Origin: Chloroflexota bacterium
Lineage (GTDB): Bacteria > Chloroflexota > Anaerolineae > B4-G1
Length of the DNA: 9,646 nt
Assembly (NCBI GenBank): GCA_003648085.1
Contig: QMOC01000052.1
Location: 1 to 9,646, forward strand
Direction of reading: 5' to 3'
Position 1 is the stretch's first letter. Each line of letters starts with the position of its first letter. The notes under the pieces are model-generated. The model was given only the letters and a program-made list of their open reading frames with translations, ran no database searches and was not told the DNA's origin. The position numbers and the translations under genes are program-made. Shown here in pieces: positions 1 to 6,353 of the stretch.

Positions 1-343
1 CCCCCACCCGCAGGCCATCCCGCAGGGTGCGCCGCAAGTAACTTGCAGCCGCCAGGCCGAGGCGGCGGCGCAGCGCCTCTTCGCTCAGCCCCTCCCCGGC
101 TATGACTACAGCCTCACGCAGCCCGAACGTCTCCACCAGGTGTTGCTCCACCTCTCCAAATGTGGCGAAGGGGTCCACGATGGTGATGCGGACGATGCCC
201 TCCGCCCGGGCCCGGGTCAGCAGCCGCGAGACCTTCGGGCGGGAGACACCCAGTTCATCGGCGACCTGTTGCTGGGTGAGGCCGTCCTCGTAGTAAAGAC
301 GGGCGGCCCGTAGCATCGTCTGCAATTCTTCGCATATGCTCAT
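1..343 (-). CDS. SorC-family sugar-responsive transcriptional regulator (partial, C-terminus beyond window)
   Basis: Only the first 114 codons are in the window; the rest lies beyond base 1. Residues 10-56 form a winged HTH-like region with the core LTQQQVADELGVSRPKVSRL (residues 22-41) followed by ARAEGIVRI. This is the typical N-terminus of SorC/DeoR-like regulators (LsrR, CggR, DeoR of Bacillus). In that family a C-terminal sugar-binding domain, not visible here, senses a phosphorylated sugar. The following stretch (residues 60-114, with FGLREAVV) fits the start of that domain. The ATG overlaps the kinase stop codon as ATGA. It is preceded by the Shine-Dalgarno sequence GGGGAGGT at 358-351, 7 bases away, so translation is probably coupled to the kinase. 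Being last in the catabolic operon suggests it senses the phosphorylated product of the kinase and controls its own operon (inference). Confidence 0.9.
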   Translation of the reverse strand, partial: MSICEELQTMLRAARLYYEDGLTQQQVADELGVSRPKVSRLLTRARAEGIVRITIVDPFATFGEVEQHLVETFGLREAVVIAGEGLSEEALRRRLGLAAASYLRRTLRDGLRVG

Positions 344-1857
344 CCCATCAACCTCCCCAGTTGTGAGAAGACCGGGCGCAGCGCCGGATACAGGCGACCC
401 CAGGCGGCGAACAGTCCATCGTAGCGGGAGACGTGGGCGAGGACGGGATCGAAAGTATCCGCTACCCGTACCATCGCCCCGGCTGCTTCGTCGAGCCCCC
501 TGAACGCCCCAGCGCCGACGGCGGCCAGCAGCGCCGCGCCCAGGCAGGCAGCGTCCAGAACCGCCACCCGCTGGACCGGCAGGCCCGTGACATCGGCCTT
601 GATCTGATTCCAGAAGGCCGAGGTTGACCCTCCGCCGCAGACGCGCAGCACTTCCGGGGCAAGGCCCGCCGCCGCCCGACAACGCTCCAGCAGGTCGCGC
701 ACGGCGAAGGCCATCCCCTCGTAGACGGCGCGAGCACAATGAGCGCGGACGTGACGGTCGGTCAATCCGACGAGAGCCCCCCGCGCTTTCGGGTCCCACA
801 CCGGCGCCCGCTCGCCCTGGAGGTAAGGCAAGAAAAGCAGCCCCTTTGCCCCCGGCGCAACGGCGGACGCTTCCTCTTCCATCAGGTCGAAATCCGGCTG
901 TTCTCGACCGTAAAAGCACCGTGCCAGCCAGGCAAGTGCCGCGCCGCCTGCTTGCATCGGCCCACCGATCCAGTAGCGCCCCTCCACCAGTGGTGCGCTG
1001 AAGACTCCCTCCCCATCTACGGCCTCCGCCGTGACCAACGCCACCACTTCCGAAGTGCCCGCCACATCCACGGCACAGCCCGGGGTAATCCCCCCGCATC
1101 CGAGGATGTCGCACCAGGCATCCACCGTGCCGATGACGACCGGGGCACCCGGTCGCAGCCCGGTGGCGGCCGCAGCCTCCGATGTCACATACCCCAGGAC
1201 GGCCGTCGGCTCCAGCACAGGCGGCAGCTTCTCCGGCTCCACGCCCAGCAGGGCCAGAAGTTCAGCGGCGTACCGGCTCGTCTGAGGATTGAACAGGCAC
1301 AATGCGCTGTTGGCGTCGGTGGCCGTCTGACCGGTCAGCCGGAGAGCGATGAAGTCCTTCGGATGGACAACGGCGGCACAGCGGGCCCAATCGTCGGGCC
1401 GGTGGGTCTTCAGCCACAGGAGTCGCGCCGCCGGTTGGGTCACGCCGGTGATGAAAGCACAGTCCGTCCAGTCCCGAGCCTGCTCCGGTGTGACGCGCTC
1501 CGCCAGCCAGGTGGCCTCGGTGGCAGCCCGGCGGTCGCTCCACATGATGGCCCGCCCCAGCGGCCGGCCGTCCCGCGCGACCAGTACCTGGCTGGGAGCA
1601 TGCCCGCTCAGCCCCACGGAGGCCACGCGGTCGGCGTCCACCCCCGCCAGCACCTCCTGCAACGCGTCGCAGGCGGCCGACCACCACTCCTCCGGCTCCT
1701 GCTCGGCCCAACCGGGACGGGGCGTGTACAGCGGGTAGGTCCGGCGTGCCCGGCGCAACAGGTGTCCTTCCGCGTCGAACAGGCCAACCTTGACCGCCGA
1801 TGTACCCAGATCGAGGCCGAGGAACAGCCGTTCCTCGTTCCTCCTGATAGCCCTCAT
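340..1857 (-). CDS. FGGY-family carbohydrate kinase, xylulokinase-like
   Basis: This 505-residue protein has the length and order of FGGY sugar kinases, which transfer phosphate from ATP to a sugar or keto-sugar in the cytoplasm. The phosphate-binding start is LGLDLGTSAVKVGLFD (13-28), the substrate loop is GLSGHAPSQ (82-90), the probable catalytic Asp is D246 in GTVDAW, and the ATP-binding segments are VAGTSEVV (265-272) and CGGGSTSAFWNQIKADVTG (407-425). The FLPYLQGERAPVWDP stretch (342-356) is typical of xylulokinase-type members. Xylulokinases usually carry a Q-M-H-G motif in the substrate loop, and here it reads H-A-P-S, so the substrate may not be xylulose. The ATG start overlaps the stop of the upstream dehydrogenase (ATGA) and has GGGGAGG just before it. 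The gene lies between an MDR dehydrogenase and a SorC regulator, which supports a dehydrogenase-then-kinase route. Confident on family, not on substrate. Confidence 0.9.
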   Translation of the reverse strand: MRAIRRNEERLFLGLDLGTSAVKVGLFDAEGHLLRRARRTYPLYTPRPGWAEQEPEEWWSAACDALQEVLAGVDADRVASVGLSGHAPSQVLVARDGRPLGRAIMWSDRRAATEATWLAERVTPEQARDWTDCAFITGVTQPAARLLWLKTHRPDDWARCAAVVHPKDFIALRLTGQTATDANSALCLFNPQTSRYAAELLALLGVEPEKLPPVLEPTAVLGYVTSEAAAATGLRPGAPVVIGTVDAWCDILGCGGITPGCAVDVAGTSEVVALVTAEAVDGEGVFSAPLVEGRYWIGGPMQAGGAALAWLARCFYGREQPDFDLMEEEASAVAPGAKGLLFLPYLQGERAPVWDPKARGALVGLTDRHVRAHCARAVYEGMAFAVRDLLERCRAAAGLAPEVLRVCGGGSTSAFWNQIKADVTGLPVQRVAVLDAACLGAALLAAVGAGAFRGLDEAAGAMVRVADTFDPVLAHVSRYDGLFAAWGRLYPALRPVFSQLGRLMG

Positions 1858-2894
1858 CCCTCCCCTTCCTCGAAGATAACGACGGCTTTCAGTCCTGTTC
1901 TCTCCATCGCGTAGGCCACCGCCTCCGGTGCGTCCTCGAAGGGGAAAGTGGCCGTCACCAGTGGCGCCACGTCCACTCGACCGCTCACCAGCAGCCGCAA
2001 CGCCTGGGCGACGTGGACCGGCCCGACGCCAAAGGAGCCGGTGATGCGGACCTGCCCGTAGTGGACCTGCCGCAGGTCAAGAGAGATCGTCGTCCCCTGA
2101 GGCATGCCGGCGAAGACGTTCAGCACGCCGCCACGCCGCAGAGCGCCAAGCCCGGCCTCCACCGCCTCCGCGCTGGAGACGGCGACGAGGACGACATCGG
2201 CTCCCCGGCCCTCCGTCAGTTGGGCGACGCGCTCTCGCAGGTCCTCCTCCCCAACGTGGATCACCGCGTCGGCGTAGTGCTCCCGCGCCACGGCCAGCCG
2301 GTGGGGGGTGAGCCCGGCGACGGCTGTGGAAGCCGCCCCATAGGCGCGCGCCACTGCGGCACAGAGGAGCCCCATCGGCCCGTCGCCCACCACCAACACC
2401 ATGTCGCCCGCCGCCACCCCACAGTCTTCGACCCCCTGCACGCAGCAGCCCACCGGTTCGGCCAGCGCGGCGATCTGGACCGGCAACCCCTCCGGCAGAG
2501 GAAAGAGGCCCCGCTCGGCCAGCGGACGGGGGATCCGCACCCGCTCGGCCAGACCCCCCGGCACCAGGCTGTTCTCAAAGAGATGGGGACAGAGGGTCGG
2601 CTGGCCGTGGAGGCAGTAGAAGCAGGCTCCGCAGGGCAGATAGGGCGCGGCGGCCACCCGGTCGCCGACCCGCCACCGCGTCCCCTCTCCAACCGCCACC
2701 ACCTCTCCCACCAGTTCATGGCCCAGCGCGTAGCGCGGACCACCTGCGTAGCCCGCCCGCACCAGTTTCACGTCGGTGGTACAGATACCACAGACCAGTG
2801 GGCGCAACAGCACCTCTCCCGGCCCAAGGGCCGGCTCCTCGATGTCTATCCACTCCGCTTGGCCAGGCACGCCAGCGGCGAGGGCTTTCATCAT
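1854..2894 (-). CDS. Zinc-dependent medium-chain alcohol/polyol dehydrogenase (MDR family)
   Basis: Predicted NAD(P)-dependent oxidation of a polyol or secondary alcohol to a ketone, as in sorbitol, threonine or L-iditol dehydrogenases. With the chosen start the protein has 346 residues, the normal length. Catalytic zinc ligands are C35 (CGIC), H59-E60 (GHE) and probably E146 (AEPVG). The structural zinc site is complete with C88, C91, C94 and C102. The Rossmann motif is GDGPMG (170-175). At the end of the second strand of that fold, where NAD-preferring enzymes carry Asp or Glu, there is G194 (AVAGLTPHRL), so coenzyme preference may differ. The start was set at 2894 because AAGGAGG (2909-2903) lies 8 bases upstream; an in-frame GTG (2897) and a second ATG (2891) are alternatives. 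The upstream gene ends 98 bases earlier; I see no clear gene or promoter in that gap. The stop overlaps the kinase start. Confidence 0.92.
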   Translation of the reverse strand: MMKALAAGVPGQAEWIDIEEPALGPGEVLLRPLVCGICTTDVKLVRAGYAGGPRYALGHELVGEVVAVGEGTRWRVGDRVAAAPYLPCGACFYCLHGQPTLCPHLFENSLVPGGLAERVRIPRPLAERGLFPLPEGLPVQIAALAEPVGCCVQGVEDCGVAAGDMVLVVGDGPMGLLCAAVARAYGAASTAVAGLTPHRLAVAREHYADAVIHVGEEDLRERVAQLTEGRGADVVLVAVSSAEAVEAGLGALRRGGVLNVFAGMPQGTTISLDLRQVHYGQVRITGSFGVGPVHVAQALRLLVSGRVDVAPLVTATFPFEDAPEAVAYAMERTGLKAVVIFEEGEG

Positions 2895-2902
2895 CACGCA
2901 AG

Positions 2903-2909
2903 CCTCCTT
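2903..2909 (-). promoter_or_regulatory. Ribosome binding site of the MDR dehydrogenase
   Basis: AAGGAGG on the minus strand is a full Shine-Dalgarno match. It lies 5, 8 and 11 bases ahead of the in-frame GTG (2897), ATG (2894) and ATG (2891). The 8-base spacing favours 2894. The longer reading frame that begins at 2918 would place this site inside the coding region and is therefore unlikely. Confidence 0.8.
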
Positions 2910-2992
2910 ACCAACCAAATCTACCCCTTCCGCCTTCTGTCAACCCTTCGATGAATTGCCGTCCTCCTTCACAACCCGCAACCTGAAACCTC

Positions 2993-4174
2993 TCATCGCC
3001 ACCGGCCGAGCCGCCGGACCAACGACACCAGGTCCATCACCTGGAGACTTGCCCCCAACCGACCGCGTACCTGTTGGAACTGTGTCACGCAGGCGGGGCA
3101 GGCGGTGAGCAAGACCTGCGCGCCGGTCGCCTCGGCCTCGCGCAGCCGCTCGTCGCCGGTCCGGTCGGTGAGGCCGGAGAAATCGTAGCGCACGAAGGAA
3201 CCCGCGCCACAGCAGTAGGAATCCCGCCCATGGCGCGGCATCTCCTGCAACCGCATCCCTGGCATCGCTTCGATGATGGCGCGCGGCGCGTCGTAGACGC
3301 CCAGGCCCCGCCCCAACGTGCAGGGATCGTGATAGGTGACGACGGTGCCGGACCGGTAGACGTCGAACCGCAGGCGTCCGGCCTCCACTTGGCGGGCGAT
3401 CTCCTCCGTCACGTGGGCGACCTCGAAGGGGAGTGGCTCCCCCAGCACCGCCGGGACGTCCTCCCGGAACGTCCGCATGCAGCCGGGGCATCCGAAGATC
3501 ACCCGTTCGACCCCCAACGCCCTCAGCCCCTCCACGTTGTGGCGCATCACCTCGGCAGCCCGTTCCCGCTGCCCCGCCGCCAGGAAGGGATGCCCGCAGC
3601 ACCACTCGTCACCGAGCACCGTGAAGTCGAGCCCGGAGGCCTCCAGGACAGCGTAAGTATCGTGGGCCAGTGAGCGCCGCACGTAAGCCGGCGTGCACCC
3701 GACGAAGAAGGCCACCGATGCGGCCCGATCCACCCGCGAGCGATCCTTCAACCAGGCCAGACGTCGCTCGTGGGGCTCGCCGTAGAGATTGTGCGTCTCG
3801 GCCAGGTCGTCGGTGGCGGCGGCCAGCCCCGGCGGGATCAGCCCACGGGCGACCAGGTCCTCCCGCAAGCGAGCGAAGACCGCTACCGTGTCGATGTACT
3901 TGAAACAGTGCTCGGAACAGGCACGGCACTCCGTGCAGGCGAAGACCCGCTCCGCCACCGTGGCGTCGTACTCCAGCTCTCCCTCCAGGAGCGCACGGGC
4001 GAGGGCGATGCGCCCTCGCGCTCCATAGGACTCGAACGCCCCCCAGGCGTAGGCCGGGCACAGGTTCGCCGGCCCCAGCCAGGAGAGGTCGAAGCAGAAG
4101 GCGCAACGGAGGCACTCGTAGATGGGTTGGGCAACGGCCCGTAAGGTCAGGTCGTGGTCGTATCGCTCAGTCAT
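2993..4174 (-). CDS. GlcF/HdrD-like iron-sulfur protein with two CCG domains
   Basis: A 393-residue electron-transfer subunit, expected to take electrons from the adjacent FAD oxidase through 4Fe-4S clusters. The N-terminus has one cluster motif with C21, C24, C27 and C39-P40, in which the last spacing is 11 residues instead of the usual 3. A second motif has C80, C83, C86 and C90, followed by Phe rather than Pro. Two cysteine-rich CCG domains follow: C160, C192-C193-G, C229 and C232; then C285, C321-C322-G, C359 and C362. This is the layout of glycolate oxidase subunit GlcF, LutA/LldE-related proteins and heterodisulfide reductase subunit D. No membrane segment is evident. The ATG overlaps the last 8 bases of the oxidase gene and is preceded by GGGAGGGG, so the two are co-translated and probably form a complex. 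No GlcE-like third subunit is present in this window. Confidence 0.9.
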   Translation of the reverse strand: MTERYDHDLTLRAVAQPIYECLRCAFCFDLSWLGPANLCPAYAWGAFESYGARGRIALARALLEGELEYDATVAERVFACTECRACSEHCFKYIDTVAVFARLREDLVARGLIPPGLAAATDDLAETHNLYGEPHERRLAWLKDRSRVDRAASVAFFVGCTPAYVRRSLAHDTYAVLEASGLDFTVLGDEWCCGHPFLAAGQRERAAEVMRHNVEGLRALGVERVIFGCPGCMRTFREDVPAVLGEPLPFEVAHVTEEIARQVEAGRLRFDVYRSGTVVTYHDPCTLGRGLGVYDAPRAIIEAMPGMRLQEMPRHGRDSYCCGAGSFVRYDFSGLTDRTGDERLREAEATGAQVLLTACPACVTQFQQVRGRLGASLQVMDLVSLVRRLGRWR

Positions 4175-5570
4175 CGTCCCCTCCCAGCCCCAGCACGCCG
4201 GGGTTGAGGATGCCGTTGGGGTCCAGTGCTGCCTTGAGCCGCTTCAGCAGCCCGTAGGTGGGGCCCAACCGCTGCATGATGTACGGCGCAATGCCCGCCA
4301 CGATCCCCCCCGGTGACATCCAGCGTCCGAAGAGCATCTCCGCAATGTCGGCCCGCACCTGCAGCCCCACTTGCCGCGCTTCAGGATCCATCTCCGGGTA
4401 AAGCGTGTCCACCCACAGGAAGGCGGAGTTAGGCGAGAAATAGACGTCGAACCCTTTGACGTGCATCCCCACACGGGCAAAATCGGCGTTGTTGGCGATG
4501 TAGTCGTGCAGCATCGGGATGGCCTCTTTGAGCGCCTGGGTGGGCAGGAAACCTGCCACCTCGGGGCAGTAATAAGGGCGGCTGCCGTAGTAGGCGCTGG
4601 CGGGGGTATTGCGCAGCCAGGAGTACATGTGCTCCGTCCAGTAGCGGCGCGTGCCCTCTGGATCCTGCGGACGGCCTCGGAACGTCTCACAGCAGACCCG
4701 TGCCGCCTGCGCGCGTCGCTCCGCCTCCATGACGCTATCCCGGATGATGACGTGCAAGAAGGCCTCCCCCTCCACGCCGTCCGGCTTCGGCCCGCCGAAG
4801 AGGCCGACCAGGAACGTGGCGGCCCGCTGGGATTGGATCGCAGTCGCTGCGTCCACTGCGTCATCCAGTCGCTCGAAGGCGTAGAACAGGAACCGCTCAC
4901 ACTCCGGGACGCGGCGGATGCGCATGGTCACCTGGGTGATGACCCCCAGCGTGCCACAGGACCCGATGAACAGCCCGGCCAGGTCGGGGCCGTTGGCTCC
5001 CCGCTCGATGGGGAAAGGGGCATCCGTGTTGGCCGCCGAGCCGGTGCGGATCACCGTACCATCGGGGAGCACCACCTCCAACGCAACCACGTGGCCACCG
5101 GTCATCCCGTACTCGGTGATGCCGTGAGGGACGGCGTTGTAAGCCGCCGTGCCGCCGACGGTGCAGGAGAACATCCCCCCACCGCCAGGCACCGTCATCT
5201 CCCAACCCAGCTTGTTCAGCTCACTATCCACCGCGTGCCAGATGGCGCCCGCTTCGGCAGTGACGACCTGGTTCTCCAGATCAATCTTGACGATACGGTT
5301 CATCAAGTCCAGTGCCATCACGATGCAGCCCTCCTGGACGCCAAAGCCCACGAAGGTCGTGGCGCGCCCCCAGAGGAAGATCGGCTTTCTGACCTCGTTG
5401 GCCAGCCTCACGATCTCCGCGACCTCGGCGGTGCTCTCCGGACGCACGACGACGTCCGGCACACCGCCGGTGGTCGGGCCGCAATCGCGACGGTAGCAGA
5501 GTCGGTCGGCCAGCACATCACTCACATGCTCTGGCCCGCAGATAGCCTGTAGGCGCTCCAGCAAATCCAC
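4167..5570 (-). CDS. GlcD-like FAD-linked oxidase/dehydrogenase
   Basis: A 467-residue flavoprotein of the PCMH-type FAD-binding family (glycolate oxidase GlcD, D-lactate dehydrogenase and related enzymes). The FAD domain is shown by PDVVVRPESTAEVAEIVRLA (38-57), WGRATTFVGFG (67-77), the VPGGGGMFSCTVGGTAA stretch (127-143) and FIGSCGTLGVITQ (201-213). The C-terminal cap ends in the typical LKRLKAALDPNGILNPG (442-458). The usual GDGN-x-H and EHG-x-G motifs of GlcD and D-lactate dehydrogenase are absent: the matching areas read VKGFDVYFSPNSAFLW (371-386) and SPGGIVAGIAP (419-429). The substrate is therefore probably not plain glycolate or D-lactate. The start is GTG, with a weak AAAGGG site 8 bases before it. 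The gene is first in the minus-strand operon and diverges from the toxin-antitoxin pair across about 50 bases. I see no convincing minus-strand promoter there. Confidence 0.9.
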   Translation of the reverse strand: MDLLERLQAICGPEHVSDVLADRLCYRRDCGPTTGGVPDVVVRPESTAEVAEIVRLANEVRKPIFLWGRATTFVGFGVQEGCIVMALDLMNRIVKIDLENQVVTAEAGAIWHAVDSELNKLGWEMTVPGGGGMFSCTVGGTAAYNAVPHGITEYGMTGGHVVALEVVLPDGTVIRTGSAANTDAPFPIERGANGPDLAGLFIGSCGTLGVITQVTMRIRRVPECERFLFYAFERLDDAVDAATAIQSQRAATFLVGLFGGPKPDGVEGEAFLHVIIRDSVMEAERRAQAARVCCETFRGRPQDPEGTRRYWTEHMYSWLRNTPASAYYGSRPYYCPEVAGFLPTQALKEAIPMLHDYIANNADFARVGMHVKGFDVYFSPNSAFLWVDTLYPEMDPEARQVGLQVRADIAEMLFGRWMSPGGIVAGIAPYIMQRLGPTYGLLKRLKAALDPNGILNPGVLGLGGDDD

Positions 5571-5572
5571 AG

Positions 5573-5601
5573 TTGCTACCCTTTCACAGACGTGATATAA
5601 T
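5573..5601 (+). promoter_or_regulatory. Sigma70 promoter of the toxin-antitoxin pair (extended -10)
   Basis: The -10 box is TATAAT at 5596-5601, a full consensus match, and TG at 5593-5594 makes it an extended -10. A -35 box TTGCTA (5573-5578, 4 of 6 consensus bases) lies exactly 17 bases upstream. Transcription would begin near 5608, giving a leader of about 16 bases that holds only the ribosome binding site. The promoter overlaps the leader of the divergent oxidase gene (GTG at 5570), so the two units may interfere with each other. Confidence 0.75.
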
Positions 5602-5610
5602 GTATTCGAT

Positions 5611-5618
5611 GGAGGTGA
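5611..5618 (+). promoter_or_regulatory. Ribosome binding site fixing the antitoxin start
   Basis: GGAGGTGA is a strong Shine-Dalgarno sequence ending 5 bases before the ATG at 5624. It excludes the in-frame starts further upstream, which lie at or before the predicted transcription start. The one exception is a nearly leaderless ATG at 5609. Confidence 0.75.
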
Positions 5619-5623
5619 GTGAG

Positions 5624-5920
5624 ATGACGCTGCAAGAGATTATCGCCGACATCCACGCTATGGACCGGGAGCTGCAAAAGTACGAGGACAAGTACGGCCT
5701 GCGCTCCCAATACTTCTACGAACTTTATACCAGCGGCAAACTGCGTGACGAGGATCCCGATGAAAGTCGGGAGTATGGCGACTGGGCAGCCTGCTACGAG
5801 ATCAAAATGCACCGCGAGCAGGTGTACGACGAAATGATCCAGAATATCTTCCGATCGTTTCGCGCCTCTACCGCCATCTCACTCTCCGCCCTCAAGCCGC
5901 GCCTTCTTGCCGAAACTTAG
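5624..5920 (+). CDS. Probable antitoxin partner of TumE-family toxin
   Basis: A small soluble protein of 98 residues rich in acidic and aromatic residues, with no signal peptide, membrane segment or recognisable helix-turn-helix. Residues 1-24 look like an amphipathic helix (LQEIIADIHAMDRELQKYED). The stretch KYGLRSQYFYELYTSGKL (23-40), followed by an acidic segment and a DWAACYEI-like helix (53-60), resembles the short proteins encoded just ahead of DUF6516/TumE toxins in cyanobacteria and Chloroflexota. That comparison is from memory and not tested. The stop codon lies one base before the toxin ATG, a spacing typical of toxin-antitoxin pairs. The start follows a strong ribosome binding site. 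Base composition is visibly less GC-rich than in the flanking operons, which suggests acquisition by transfer. The function rests on gene order and on the partner. Confidence 0.65.
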   Translation: MTLQEIIADIHAMDRELQKYEDKYGLRSQYFYELYTSGKLRDEDPDESREYGDWAACYEIKMHREQVYDEMIQNIFRSFRASTAISLSALKPRLLAET

Positions 5921-5921
5921 A

Positions 5922-6344
5922 ATGCTCTCCTCTCTTCATCACTATGGTGAGTTCATCTACAAACTGCCGGACACCTACCCTTCCATTCAGTGCTTCCAAC
6001 TGATATTGAGCCCTCGAGGAGCAACGGTTGGCCTGCTGGAAGGTCTAGTGGAGTTCAATCATGGCATTGTGCTGCGCGTGTTAGAGCGGCTGGACTTTGC
6101 CCGTCGGCGCATCGTGTACTATTCCTACGAGGTCCGCCGCGAAGGAGAACTCCTGTACTGGTACGACCCCTGGCCTCATCCCGATGATCCCTCTCTAGCC
6201 GCTACGTACCCGCATCATAAGCACGTCCCGCCCGACATCAAGCACCACCGTATCCCTGCCTCTGACCTCAGTTTTGAGCACCCCAATCTTCCTTTCCTGA
6301 TCGAGGAAATCGAACGCGAACTGCTCGCCACGGGCAGCAAGTGA
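5922..6344 (+). CDS. TumE-family toxin (DUF6516-like)
   Basis: A protein of 140 residues. Residues 63-104 show the layout of TumE/DUF6516 proteins: a beta-rich region RIVYYSYEVRREGELLYWYD, then a His-rich segment ending in TYPHHKHVPPDI (95-106). In the family the equivalent reads roughly Y-x-Y-D-N followed by F-P-H-H-K-H. TumE proteins are annotated as toxins of two-gene toxin-antitoxin modules; I do not claim the exact molecular activity. The ATG at 5922 comes one base after the antitoxin stop (TAGAATG) and has no Shine-Dalgarno sequence of its own, so it is probably translated by reinitiation. An in-frame TTG at 5907 would add five residues and overlap the antitoxin. The gene ends directly against the stop of the convergent amidohydrolase. 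The frame looks intact, so the module may be active. Confidence 0.75.
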   Translation: MLSSLHHYGEFIYKLPDTYPSIQCFQLILSPRGATVGLLEGLVEFNHGIVLRVLERLDFARRRIVYYSYEVRREGELLYWYDPWPHPDDPSLAATYPHHKHVPPDIKHHRIPASDLSFEHPNLPFLIEEIERELLATGSK

Positions 6345-6353
6345 TCACTGCCC
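6332..6353. terminator. Possible weak bidirectional hairpin at convergent gene ends
   Basis: GGGCAG (6332-6337) and CTGCCC (6348-6353) form a 6-bp inverted repeat with a 10-base loop. It spans the abutting stop codons of the toxin (plus) and the amidohydrolase (minus). There is no T-run on either side, so termination is only a possibility. Confidence 0.25.

Noticed and set aside
739..1914. Long plus-strand open frame (391 codons) antisense to the kinase
   Set aside because: Its translation is rich in Arg, Pro, His and Gln without domains, and it mirrors a well-supported FGGY kinase. High-GC codon use opens such frames.
2915..2943. Possible promoter before the MDR gene, with TTGACA at 2943-2938 on the minus strand
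   Set aside because: At 17-base spacing the -10 would be ATTTGG; the better TAGATT lies only 14 bases away. Too weak to call.
2013..2954. Plus-strand open frame (313 codons) antisense to the MDR dehydrogenase
   Set aside because: No recognisable motifs; the opposite strand has complete zinc and Rossmann motifs.
4371..5552. Plus-strand open frame (393 codons) antisense to the FAD oxidase
   Set aside because: Composition typical of an antisense shadow; the true gene is clear from FAD-domain motifs.
5571..5680. Minus-strand promoter for the oxidase operon
   Set aside because: Candidates such as TACATT, TTATAT and GATAAT have no matching -35 at 16-18 bases.
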